From assembly GCA_964577115.1 (NCBI GenBank), contig CAZNXJ010000002.1, positions 1-64,000 of the forward strand: a stretch of DNA of 64,000 bases, read 5' to 3'. Positions 18,065-26,846 of the stretch are shown one piece after another (positions within the stretch are counted from its first letter, which is position 1; each line of letters opens with the position of its first letter). Under the pieces are notes generated by a model. That model ran no database searches. It was not told the origin of the DNA and saw only the letters and a program-made list of their open reading frames with translations. Made by a program: the position numbers and the translations under genes. The DNA is from CAZNXJ01 sp964577115 (GTDB lineage: Bacteria > Planctomycetota > Planctomycetia > Pirellulales > Pirellulaceae).

Positions 18065-19753
18065 ATGCGCGCGGGACGCTCGCTCTGGCGTCCCGGCTGT
18101 CGACGACTGCCGCCATGCGGCAAGGTCAACTGTACACTTTCTATGATTCTGGCGCTTTGGGGACTAGGGATGACGAATTTCGGTGCCGCGCAGCAGGTAA
18201 GTCCCGACGAGGTCCAGCGGCGGCTTGAGCAGTACGCCGTCGTGCGGCTCACCACCGACTTCGAACAGCTCAGCGACAATGAACGCCGCGTGATCGGGCT
18301 GCTGATCGAGGCCGCTCGACACATGGACCCGATCTTCTGGCAGCAATCCTACGGATCCCCTGACGAACTGCTCGGTCGTCTGACACACCCGGGTGTGCGC
18401 AGGTTCGCCGAAATCAACTACGGTCCGTGGGATCGCTTGAACGGTAACGAACCCTTTGTCCCCGGCATTGGCCCCAAGCCGCTCGGCGCGCAGTTCTATC
18501 CCACCGATATGACGAAGGAGGAGTTCGAGCAGTACGTGGCCGATCATCCGGACGAGGCCGAAGCGCTCAAGAGCCTGTACACGCTCGTTCGCCGTACGCC
18601 GGACGGCGGTCTGCGCACGATCCCGTATCACGAGGCCTTTGCCGACCACACGGCCGCCGCCGCGGAGAAGCTCCGCGAAGCTGCTCGCATCACCGACGAC
18701 AACGAGTTGGCGAGTTACCTTCGCATGCGCGCCGAGGCGCTGGAAACGAGCGACTATCAGGCGAGTGATCGTGCGTGGATGGATATGAAGAACAACCGGC
18801 TCGATATCGTGATCGGTCCCATCGAAACGTACGAGGACCGCTTGTTCGGTTACAAAGCGGCTCACGAAGCGTACGTGCTCGTCAAGGACACCGAGTGGAG
18901 CGAGCGGCTCCAGCGCTATGCCGAGCTACTTCCGGAGCTCCAGGGGCGTTTGCCCGTCGACGAGCGTTACAAGCAGGAAAAGCCCGGCTCGGATTCCGAC
19001 CTGAACGCGTACGATGTGCTGTTTTACGCTGGCGACTGCAACGCTGGCGCAAAAACGATCGCCATCAATCTGCCGAACGACGAGCAGGTGCAGCTCGAAA
19101 AAGGCACGCGCCGCTTGCAGCTCAAGAACGCCATGCGCGCCAAGTACGAGAAAATCCTGGTTCCGCTTTCCCAGGAACTGATCCACCCAGATCAGCGAGC
19201 GCACATCACGTTCGACGCGTTCTTCGGCAACGTCATGTTTCATGAGGTCGCGCACGGGCTGGGCATCAAGAACACAATCACCGGTCAGGGCACCGTGCGC
19301 GAAGCGCTGCGCGATCTCGGGCCGGCGCTCGAAGAAGGAAAGGCGGATATTCTCGGGCTGCACATGGTGGGGCAGCTGCGAGCGATGAAAGTGCTCGAGG
19401 AAGGCGATCAGATGGACAACTACGTCACGTTTCTCGCCGGCATTTTTCGCTCAGTCCGTTTTGGCGCAAGCAGCGCACATGGCCGTGCCAACCTCGTCGC
19501 ATTCAATTTTTTTGAACGCCACAAGGCCTTCACGCGGGGTGATGACGGCACATACCGGGTAAATCCCGAGCAGATGCAGAAGGCCGTCAAAGCACTGAGC
19601 GCCCGCATCCTCCAACTCCAGGGCGACGGCGATTATGCGGCCGTTCGTGCCTTCATGGACGAAATGGGCACCGAAAACCTGACGCTCAAAGCCGATCTTG
19701 AACGAGCCAACCGCGCGGCGATCCCCGTCGATATCGTCTTCGAACAAGGGTGA
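18065..19753 (+). CDS. Exported DPP III-like zinc metallopeptidase (M49-related)
   Basis: About 562 residues. The C-terminal half has the layout of dipeptidyl-peptidase III (M49): a zinc motif, a spacer of about 45 residues, and a second acidic motif (EEGKADILGL). The zinc motif reads HEVAHGLG, which is HEXXH, whereas classical DPP III has HEXXXH (HELLGH) with EECRAE. This divergence is seen directly and matches a bacterial branch annotated as DPP III family or Zn-dependent hydrolase. YDVLFYAGDCNAG and the long helical N-terminal lobe also fit. An N-terminal hydrophobic stretch (MILALWGLGMTNFGAAQQ) suggests export. Start 18065 supplies a basic n-region, and ATG 18143 is the alternative. Expected activity is removal of dipeptides from oligopeptides, which is unproven here. 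Confidence 0.85.
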   Translation: MRAGRSLWRPGCRRLPPCGKVNCTLSMILALWGLGMTNFGAAQQVSPDEVQRRLEQYAVVRLTTDFEQLSDNERRVIGLLIEAARHMDPIFWQQSYGSPDELLGRLTHPGVRRFAEINYGPWDRLNGNEPFVPGIGPKPLGAQFYPTDMTKEEFEQYVADHPDEAEALKSLYTLVRRTPDGGLRTIPYHEAFADHTAAAAEKLREAARITDDNELASYLRMRAEALETSDYQASDRAWMDMKNNRLDIVIGPIETYEDRLFGYKAAHEAYVLVKDTEWSERLQRYAELLPELQGRLPVDERYKQEKPGSDSDLNAYDVLFYAGDCNAGAKTIAINLPNDEQVQLEKGTRRLQLKNAMRAKYEKILVPLSQELIHPDQRAHITFDAFFGNVMFHEVAHGLGIKNTITGQGTVREALRDLGPALEEGKADILGLHMVGQLRAMKVLEEGDQMDNYVTFLAGIFRSVRFGASSAHGRANLVAFNFFERHKAFTRGDDGTYRVNPEQMQKAVKALSARILQLQGDGDYAAVRAFMDEMGTENLTLKADLERANRAAIPVDIVFEQG

Positions 19754-19757
19754 TCCA

Positions 19758-20810
19758 CTACCGCTCGATCGAGACCGTTTCCCCATTCGCTTCCGATCGC
19801 GTTTCGGAGCTTTCGACACGCTGAAGGCCGAGGACGAACCAGCCGTCGGCGATTGTCACCTGGATCTGCGGCGGATTCTCATTCCGAGTCCGCTCGAGCA
19901 CGCGTGACAGGGTGGCACCCTCGGTCAAGGGCGTGACAACGCGTAGTAGCGATTCGTAACGCTTCAGTTGCTCGGGCAGTTCGTCGTTGATCAGTGAGGC
20001 ATGCATCCACACTTCGATCGGGGATTCCGGTGCCTTTTCCTCGGGCAAATGGATCGGCTCGGGTGCCGTGCCCTCGCGGCGAAAAGCAAACTGCAAATAA
20101 CGACTTGTCGAGCTGACACTTGGCTCGGCGGCGATCGCTCCGCCGAGCAGCGCGAGCACCAATTGCGGCACCTCGCTCTGATTCAGCTCGGCGAGCCGCT
20201 GGTCGACGACCGCGTCGAACTGCTGCGTAATCTCGCGTTTTGTCATTTCGTTCGAGATGGCGTCGGCCTGGGGCTGGCTGGCCAGTGCCCGGTTCCATGC
20301 GACACGCTCGACAATGCGACCAACGAGGCCGCCGCGAGTGGAACCGATGTCCCGGATGTGGGATGACGTCCAGCAGTTAATCGCCGTCTCACCGGCACGA
20401 AAGCCGCCCTGCCGAACGTCGAAGACGATGCGCTTCGCGCAATGGAAACGGGCTTCCGAATCACAATGTATGACTGCCGGTCCATTGACGCCCACGGTGC
20501 GTGAACGAGTCGCACCCGCGAAGCGCAGTACAAACGAACCGCCGTTATCTTGTTCCTGGAGATCGACATGAACCTGGCCGACGGTTCGGCTATGCCCCTG
20601 CACCTGCGTGCCGAGAATCGTGCGGCAGACGGGCGACAGGCGATCGACGGGTCGTCCGGCGCGGCGAAACACCTTTTCCGAAATGCGGACAACAACCACG
20701 TGATTCGGATGCGATTCACTGCCTGCACGTGCATCCGCCTGCTGCCCCCACAGGGGACTTACGGCCAGCGCGCATACCGCGATCGCCAAACCGTTGATCA
20801 TCCGTTCCAT
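19758..20810 (-). CDS. Secreted hypothetical protein
   Basis: 350 residues with a clear signal peptide (MERMINGLAIAVCALAVSP then LWGQQADA). The start is supported by an AGAAGGTGG-like ribosome-binding site. The central part is beta-rich (VGQVHVDLQEQDNGGSFVLR, AVIHCDSEARFHCAKRI) with several cysteines. A helical stretch follows (ITQQFDAVVDQRLAELNQ) and a beta-rich end with QIQVTIADGWFVLGLQRV. The family was not recognised. It may be a planctomycete-specific envelope or periplasmic protein. It faces the DPP III-like gene tail-to-tail with four bases between the stops, and lies downstream of the CocE-like hydrolase on the same strand. Confidence 0.7.
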   Translation of the reverse strand: MERMINGLAIAVCALAVSPLWGQQADARAGSESHPNHVVVVRISEKVFRRAGRPVDRLSPVCRTILGTQVQGHSRTVGQVHVDLQEQDNGGSFVLRFAGATRSRTVGVNGPAVIHCDSEARFHCAKRIVFDVRQGGFRAGETAINCWTSSHIRDIGSTRGGLVGRIVERVAWNRALASQPQADAISNEMTKREITQQFDAVVDQRLAELNQSEVPQLVLALLGGAIAAEPSVSSTSRYLQFAFRREGTAPEPIHLPEEKAPESPIEVWMHASLINDELPEQLKRYESLLRVVTPLTEGATLSRVLERTRNENPPQIQVTIADGWFVLGLQRVESSETRSEANGETVSIER

Positions 20811-20933
20811 AAACCACCTTCTCTTGTTCCAGGATCGATCTAGTCCGGCCGATCCGAGAACAAAGACAAGGCATCTTTCGTGCCAAGGAGTGGCGGTTAC
20901 CGCTCGGCGGCCTCATCGCCCGGATAGACGGGC

Positions 20934-22622
20934 TTAGCGCACGGCCTGCGGAGCGATGATCCGCGACGCCCGCTGGCCGCCGTGATGCAGTGTATTGACG
21001 GCCACGACAGCGTCGGCGGGCATGTCGAATCCCAACTTGCCGCCCGTATTTGGATTGGGCTCGTAGAACGGAGCCCCCGTGCTGGCGACGGTAATCCGAA
21101 TGCGATGGCCCGGGGCGAAGATCTGGCTGATCCAGCCCACATCGAACGCCACGCGGTACACCTCCCCCGGCGTCATGAACACTTCGCGATCGAAGCCTTC
21201 GCGATAACGAGCGCGGCGTACATAGTCGATGATCAAAATGCTGCGTCCATCCGGATAGACGTCACTGACGCGCACGATGAAATCCGTGTCCGGTGCACTC
21301 GACGAGACAAACAACTCCGCCCGTACCTTGCCCGTCCATTCGACGGGTTCGGTCAGCACGTCGCTCGTGAACGTCCGTACTTCGGCCTGCTCCTCGAAGG
21401 CCTGGGCGTCGCGAGCTCCAGGGAAAGCGATGCCGGGAATCTCGGCGGGATGAAATGGGTCCGCTTTCCAGCGCGTCGTGGAAGCATCGGGAGCGGCCGT
21501 GGTCGTCAGCGAACCACCGTTCTGAAGAAAATACGACACGGGCTCGGTCGCAGGCTTCCAGTCCTCGACCGCGCGCCATTCATTCCCGGGTGCTCCCTCT
21601 TCTCCAACAGCTCCCATCACGTAGTAGCGCACCGGAGGATCGCGGTCGATTCCATTGTCGATGCCTTTCAGGTGGTAATCGAACCAGCGCACCATGTGGG
21701 CGAGAACGTCGAAGTTCGCGTTCTCCGGATAGGTCAGTTCCCCGACCACGTTCTGCTTGTTGAAGCGGCCATGAAGCCAGGGGCCGATCAATAATTGCTG
21801 AGCACCGCGCGACTGCGGGCCGCCTCGGTGCTGCCGGCCGATGAAACTTTCGATCGACCCCTGGCACATGAAGTCGTACCAGCTGCCAATCGTAAAGCAC
21901 GGCACGTTCATGCGGTCGAAATGCCGCGTGCAGTCCTCGTCCGCCCAGTAATCGTCGTACGTCGGATGCTCGAACCACTGTTCCATGAGACGCCGGTTGT
22001 CGAGCGGATCGCGGCAGACGGCATCCATCGTCTTAAAGCGTTCGGGGCGTGTCGTGCCGCCGATGCGGTAACCCTCATGAAAGAGGCTCAGCCCCGTATC
22101 AATCATGTACTGGCAAACCAAATGCGGAGGCTGGGTGACGGCGAGAAAGTTCTGCGCGTATCCCGCCTGGGAACTGCCGAATGTTCCGATGTTGCCCGTG
22201 CACCAAGGCTGCTGTGCGAGCCATTCGACCGTGTCATAACCGTCCTGTAACTCTCCCCAACCCAGCGCTCGGTAGCCCACCCACGTTCCTTCGGACTCTT
22301 GCGAGCCGCGAAAGTTCTGGAGGGCCACAACGTAACCGTGCGAAGCGAGCTCGGCGAATTGCTTGCGCGTTGCGGCGTCGCGCGCGTTGGCATAGCGCTG
22401 TTCGAGCAGCGCCGGCCACGGACCGTCTCCCGGTGGAAAGTACAGGTACACCGAAAGCCGAACTCCGTCGCGCATCGGCACCATGACATGGCGTTCCGTA
22501 ACGCCACCCAAATCAATGTCATCCTGTGCCGAAAGCACACCGCTCGCGACCAGCATCCACAAAGCCAAATTGCTAAGGACGAACCGGGCCTTCCGGCCAG
22601 CACGTCGGACTGTTTGTGACAT
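20934..22622 (-). CDS. CocE/NonD family serine hydrolase (X-Pro dipeptidyl-peptidase S15 type)
   Basis: 562 residues: an alpha/beta-hydrolase domain, a helical cap and a C-terminal jelly-roll domain. The N-terminus is RHVMVPMRDGVRLSVYLYFP, typical of the family. The nucleophile is the serine in GTFGSSQAGY. The aspartate in GSWYDFMCQGS and the histidine in GPWLHGRFN complete the expected triad. The C-terminal domain contains SSAPDTDFIVRVSDVYPDG. The start at ATG 22622 gives an N-terminal signal (basic RRAGRKARF then VLSNLALWMLVASGVLSAQ), so the enzyme is probably exported. Family members cleave esters, amides, beta-lactam side chains or X-Pro dipeptides. The substrate is open. Confidence 0.92.
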   Translation of the reverse strand: MSQTVRRAGRKARFVLSNLALWMLVASGVLSAQDDIDLGGVTERHVMVPMRDGVRLSVYLYFPPGDGPWPALLEQRYANARDAATRKQFAELASHGYVVALQNFRGSQESEGTWVGYRALGWGELQDGYDTVEWLAQQPWCTGNIGTFGSSQAGYAQNFLAVTQPPHLVCQYMIDTGLSLFHEGYRIGGTTRPERFKTMDAVCRDPLDNRRLMEQWFEHPTYDDYWADEDCTRHFDRMNVPCFTIGSWYDFMCQGSIESFIGRQHRGGPQSRGAQQLLIGPWLHGRFNKQNVVGELTYPENANFDVLAHMVRWFDYHLKGIDNGIDRDPPVRYYVMGAVGEEGAPGNEWRAVEDWKPATEPVSYFLQNGGSLTTTAAPDASTTRWKADPFHPAEIPGIAFPGARDAQAFEEQAEVRTFTSDVLTEPVEWTGKVRAELFVSSSAPDTDFIVRVSDVYPDGRSILIIDYVRRARYREGFDREVFMTPGEVYRVAFDVGWISQIFAPGHRIRITVASTGAPFYEPNPNTGGKLGFDMPADAVVAVNTLHHGGQRASRIIAPQAVR

Positions 22623-22699
22623 CTCTTGGGGTTCCCTTGTGTAAAACAGCATTCGCGGATGCCCTACGGGGCCATGCTGGCGCGGTAGGAGGTCCCTCG

Positions 22700-25636
22700 T
22701 CAATCAACGCGCTGCGCGAGCAACTTCTCCAGGTCGGGCAAACTGAGCGGCTTGACGAGATGGCCGTCGCAGCCGGCTTCCTGTGAGCGCATCCGGTCCG
22801 CTTCCTGGCCCCAGCCCGTCAGTGCGTAGATGGCAATGTCACGCCCCCAGGGCTGCTCGCGAAGCCGGCGCGTTGCATCGTAGCCGTTCAAACGCGGCAT
22901 TCCCACATCCATCAGTACGAGCCCCGGCCGGAACTCCTCGGCCACCTCGAGAGCTTCCAATCCATCGTGCGCCGTCCGAACTTCATTGCCGAGCATCTGA
23001 AGCATCAACGCCATCGTGGTGGCCGAATCGCGATTGTCATCGACGACGAGGATGCGCCGGTGTTGCGAGCCGTTCCGCGTGCTTTCCGTCACGGCGACGG
23101 TGTCAAGCGGCGGGGCGTCATCGAGAACCGGCAGGCGGACAGTAAATGTCGATCCCTGGTTTGCACCGGGACTGGCCGCCTCGACCGTCCCGCCGTGCAT
23201 CTCGACCAGCCCCTTGACCAATGCGAGCCCAATGCCCATGCCGGGCGTTGTTCGTTCCATCGAACGATCCACCTGGCTGAACATATCGAAAATATTCGGC
23301 AGCGATTCAGCGGGAATCCCGATACCCGTATCGCGGACCGTAATGATGATTTCACCCGCGTCACGAATGGCGGTTAGCCAGATACGGCCGCCGTGCGGCG
23401 TGTACTTGGCGCTGTTGCTAAGCAGGTTGCCGAAGACCTGCGCGAGCCGAGTGAGATCTGCATCGACGTACACCGGTTCATCCGGCAACGTCATCGTCAG
23501 CTCGTGCCCCGCGACGTCGATCGCTGGCTGCACGGTCTCGACCGCGCTGCGAATAACATCGCTCAAGAGAACGCGCGACCGGCGCAGCTGGAGCATGTTG
23601 CGGCGGAACCGCGAGATATCGAGCAGATCGTCGATCAGGTGGACCATGTGCGCAAGCTGGCGTTCCATCATAGCCCGCACCTGCTCCATTTCCGGATTCT
23701 TCTCGCTCCCTAGGCGAAGAATCTGCAATCCATTGCGCAGCGGCGCAAGCGGGTTGCGCAGCTCGTGGGCGAGAATCGCCAGGAACTCATCCTTGCGGCG
23801 ATCCTGTTCGTGCAATTCTCCGTAGAGCCGAGCATTCTCCAAGGCCACCGACGCCACGTGCGCGAACTGCGCGAGAATAGCCTGATCGCTTGCAGTAAAC
23901 TCGCCCTCAATCTTGTCGGCGACCTCGATCGCTCCCAGATCCGTTCCCTCGAGATCCAATAGCGGCGACGATAACCATTGATAGCGTGGCAATCGCTTGC
24001 GCAGTCGTTCGACCGCAGCGCGCCTGCCAGCCTCTTGGGGAGTGGCAATCGGGGAGGGAAAGGCGCCGAGCGACCGGACATCGGGCCATTGGCCACCGAG
24101 CTCGAGCGTTTCGGCGGGAGGTGCATATTTGTCGGACAGGGCGGCGCGCGACACCTTTGTCGCTCGGTCGTCCCGGCTAATCAATGTTGCGACTCCCAGA
24201 TGTGTGCCGATCACGCTGCGCGCCTGCTCGGCGACGGCCTCGAGAACAGCGTCGAGCGTCCGGGCTGAAAAAATATTTAGCGCCGCGTCGGCCACCTTAC
24301 GCAGCAACCGCGCCTGCTCGCGCTCGCGATTCAGCAAACTCGCCAACCGCTGTTCGTCGAACTTCCGCGCGGTAATGTCCTGCGTCACCCCGTCGAAGCA
24401 AACCGGCTCGCCATTGTCTCCATACACCACGCTGCCGAGAGCTCGGATCCACTTAATAGCACCGGTTAAAGGATTGACGGTCCGCAATTCCATCGTGTAC
24501 GGCTCACCACTCGCAATGGACGCTTCGACCGCTTGTCGCGTCGGCTCGCGATCTTCCGGATGCAGACGTTCATAAAACGTCTCAATCGTTACCGTCGCGT
24601 CCTCGGGCAACCAAAAGTGCTCTTTGACGCGCGCATCCCAGTCGAGCACGTGCAGTGGCAGGTCCGAATACCAAAAGCCAATGCCCGCAATCCGCGCGGC
24701 GTAGTCGAGCCGATTGCGGCTCGCGGCCAGCGCTCGTTCCGCCGCTGCCCGTTCGGTGACATCGCGAGCCACAACGAGGTTCGTAAACTGCTCGCCGCTT
24801 GCCGGCAGCGGCACCGCCGTGGCTTTCATACGGCGGCGCATCTCCTGGGCTGCGCAGATTTCATATTCCAGCGTACCGCCCTGCCCTCGACATACTTGCT
24901 CGTTGAAAGCCTGAAACTGCTCGCGGTACTCCGGTGCGATGCGCGTGTAGATGTTCCGGCCGACTTCAGAATCGTCGCACGCAAGCATTGCCAAACCGGC
25001 CGAATTGATTTGCAGCAGCTTGCCGTCGGCGGCGATGAGCATCACACATTCGGGTGTCGCTTCGACGATGGCGCAATAACGGGCATCGCTTTGGCGCAGG
25101 GCACTCGTGACTCGAGCACGTTCCAAGGCTTCCCAGCAGTGGGCGGCGACGAATTGCACCAATGCAACGTCATCCGGTGCCCAGCGCCGCGGAGCCGGCT
25201 GATGCACCACCATCGCTGCCGCTAGCTTGCCCTGGACGTGCAGCGGGACACCGATCAGAGCCTGCACGCTCCTCGAGCGATACGTCTGGAGATCCGAAGC
25301 TTCGAGTCGCGGATCACGGCTGACGTCCTCGATGACAAAAGCTTCATTCGCTCGCAGCCGCCGCACACATTGGCTACCAAACTCGTCACTCGTCGATCGT
25401 TCCGGCAAGGTCGGTGCATGGCGAGCGTATTCGCTGACAATCCGAAAGGTCGCCTGGTCTTGAACCTCGATATAAGCGCAGCGATCCGCCTCCAGGTGGC
25501 CGGCCAGCATGTGTGTCGCCGTCGCAAGGATCGCATCCGGATCGGAGAGTGCTCGCGTACGAGTTGCCAACTCCGTGAAGAAACGAATCCACCGCTCCGC
25601 GCGGGCCTCGTCAGGTTGGTAATTGCCAGCGGTCAT
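22700..25636 (-). CDS. Hybrid sensor histidine kinase with GAF-PAS-PAS-GAF input and receiver domain
   Basis: About 978 residues, probably soluble, as no membrane helix is visible. Order: GAF (about 20-170), PAS (about 180-310), PAS (about 315-430), GAF (about 440-610), HisKA (about 620-690, phospho-acceptor in ILAHELRNPLAPL), HATPase (about 735-845, N-box NLLSNSAKYTPHGG, G-boxes DTGIGIP and GMGIGLALVKGLV), then a C-terminal receiver (about 860-978). The receiver holds the acidic pair VVDD, LMDVGMPRLNGYDA (phospho-aspartate) and HLVKPLS (lysine). It would sense cytoplasmic small-molecule, redox or light cues and phosphorylate its own receiver. No separate output regulator is adjacent. Start ATG 25636 (MTAGNYQPDE) is preferred over ATG 25681. 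Confidence 0.95.
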   Translation of the reverse strand: MTAGNYQPDEARAERWIRFFTELATRTRALSDPDAILATATHMLAGHLEADRCAYIEVQDQATFRIVSEYARHAPTLPERSTSDEFGSQCVRRLRANEAFVIEDVSRDPRLEASDLQTYRSRSVQALIGVPLHVQGKLAAAMVVHQPAPRRWAPDDVALVQFVAAHCWEALERARVTSALRQSDARYCAIVEATPECVMLIAADGKLLQINSAGLAMLACDDSEVGRNIYTRIAPEYREQFQAFNEQVCRGQGGTLEYEICAAQEMRRRMKATAVPLPASGEQFTNLVVARDVTERAAAERALAASRNRLDYAARIAGIGFWYSDLPLHVLDWDARVKEHFWLPEDATVTIETFYERLHPEDREPTRQAVEASIASGEPYTMELRTVNPLTGAIKWIRALGSVVYGDNGEPVCFDGVTQDITARKFDEQRLASLLNREREQARLLRKVADAALNIFSARTLDAVLEAVAEQARSVIGTHLGVATLISRDDRATKVSRAALSDKYAPPAETLELGGQWPDVRSLGAFPSPIATPQEAGRRAAVERLRKRLPRYQWLSSPLLDLEGTDLGAIEVADKIEGEFTASDQAILAQFAHVASVALENARLYGELHEQDRRKDEFLAILAHELRNPLAPLRNGLQILRLGSEKNPEMEQVRAMMERQLAHMVHLIDDLLDISRFRRNMLQLRRSRVLLSDVIRSAVETVQPAIDVAGHELTMTLPDEPVYVDADLTRLAQVFGNLLSNSAKYTPHGGRIWLTAIRDAGEIIITVRDTGIGIPAESLPNIFDMFSQVDRSMERTTPGMGIGLALVKGLVEMHGGTVEAASPGANQGSTFTVRLPVLDDAPPLDTVAVTESTRNGSQHRRILVVDDNRDSATTMALMLQMLGNEVRTAHDGLEALEVAEEFRPGLVLMDVGMPRLNGYDATRRLREQPWGRDIAIYALTGWGQEADRMRSQEAGCDGHLVKPLSLPDLEKLLAQRVD

Positions 25637-25753
25637 CGGGGATCCCCGCGACTGAGATTTGGCACCTATTCGTGAAGGCACCCTGGCCGACCCGCTCGAT
25701 TTTAGCCGTTCGGCGAGACTCTTACCTCGTACATCTTGGAATGATTGGACGAA

Positions 25754-26749
25754 CTACCCGAAGATCCAGCGTGCAAGCGAGAAGTAGATCAGGAGCGTTA
25801 CCATATCCGTGGCGGCCAGAGCGACGGGACCGGCCGCTACCTGCGGTTCGCGGCGCAATAGCCGCAGGATATTGGGCATACTAACACCGATGAGGGCAGC
25901 GCAGGTAACACCGCCCGCGATCCCGCCAAATAGGCAAACGGCAACAAAGGGTTGGCGGAGCCAGACGAGCGCGACGGTGCCCACCGCCAGAGCGCTCGCG
26001 GCTCCCAAGAATACCCCCGTCATCGACTCGACTCGCAGTTTCTTCAGAATCGATTGGACCGTCGGCTTTTTGCCTCGTAGCGCCTGTAGTGCGAGGCTTA
26101 CCGATTGAATGCTGACGCTTTCGGCCAGCGCGAGCACGACGGGGATAAACAGCGCGAGCGCGACGACCTTCTGTAGTTCCGCTTCGAAGACGCCTGAAAG
26201 AAACGCCGCGAGGATGCCTCCACCAATGTTGGCCAGCAGCCAGGGAAAGCGATTCTTGAACGCCGCCACCGGCGAGCTCTGCTGCGATTCGGTGAAGTGG
26301 ACGCCAATAAGCTGGAATAGTTCGTCGTTGCCTTCGCGCCGGTCGAGATCCGCGAGCTCGTCGGTGTACAGAGCCACATCGACGATGCCGAGTAGCCGGC
26401 CCTCTACATCCACGACCGGAAAGGCAAGCAACCGGTGCAGCAGAAAGAACTCGCACGCATCCAGCACGGTCGCCGTATCGGGGATCGTGATCACGTGTGT
26501 CACCATGATCGACTCGATCGTGGCCGACTCGGGGTTCAGCAGCAGGCGCCGAGTGGGCACGACGCCGCGCAAGTGGTCATCGTCATCCACGACATAGAAA
26601 TAGATGATCCGGCCCTCGGGAGGCTGTTCGCGGATCGCCGCCAGCGCCTGCGCCACCGTCTGCTCGGGATGTAGCCGCGCGCAATCCTTCCGCATATGCG
26701 TTGTCACCGGATCGCCCAAATGCGAATCGATCGTTTGTACCGCGCTCAT
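25754..26749 (-). CDS. MgtE-like divalent cation transporter lacking the N domain
   Basis: 331 residues. Two CBS domains (about 17-75 and 80-135) are followed by the five-helix MgtE membrane domain (about 170-331). The usual N-terminal superhelical Mg2+-sensing domain (about 130 residues) is absent, making the protein roughly a quarter shorter than MgtE. In the membrane domain, FPWLLANIGGGILAAFLSGV and the last-helix aspartate (AATDMVTLLIYF), which lines the pore in MgtE, are present. The canonical GGN-G-Q stretch is instead ALAESVSIQSVS. This may mark a sub-family with altered gating or selectivity. It stands alone between the histidine kinase and the Ldh-family gene. Confidence 0.88.
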   Translation of the reverse strand: MSAVQTIDSHLGDPVTTHMRKDCARLHPEQTVAQALAAIREQPPEGRIIYFYVVDDDDHLRGVVPTRRLLLNPESATIESIMVTHVITIPDTATVLDACEFFLLHRLLAFPVVDVEGRLLGIVDVALYTDELADLDRREGNDELFQLIGVHFTESQQSSPVAAFKNRFPWLLANIGGGILAAFLSGVFEAELQKVVALALFIPVVLALAESVSIQSVSLALQALRGKKPTVQSILKKLRVESMTGVFLGAASALAVGTVALVWLRQPFVAVCLFGGIAGGVTCAALIGVSMPNILRLLRREPQVAAGPVALAATDMVTLLIYFSLARWIFG

Positions 26750-26820
26750 GCTCCCCCATGCCTTCCAGCCATCGAGTCATCCCTGCCCAAGTCTATGCAT
26801 ACGCATCCATTATCCGGGTC

Positions 26821-26844
26821 TATCCGTGCCCGTCGGTGGTTTCC
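26821..26844 (+). repeat. Intergenic CCGTG/CATTCGTG-type dispersed repeat, copy 1
   Basis: TATCCGTGCCCGTCGGTGG followed by TTTCC, between the MgtE-like gene and the stop of the Ldh-family gene. It is a degenerate member of the repeat seen at 41458, 42944, 48299 and 51433, all in the same orientation. Confidence 0.5.
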
Positions 26845-26846
26845 AA

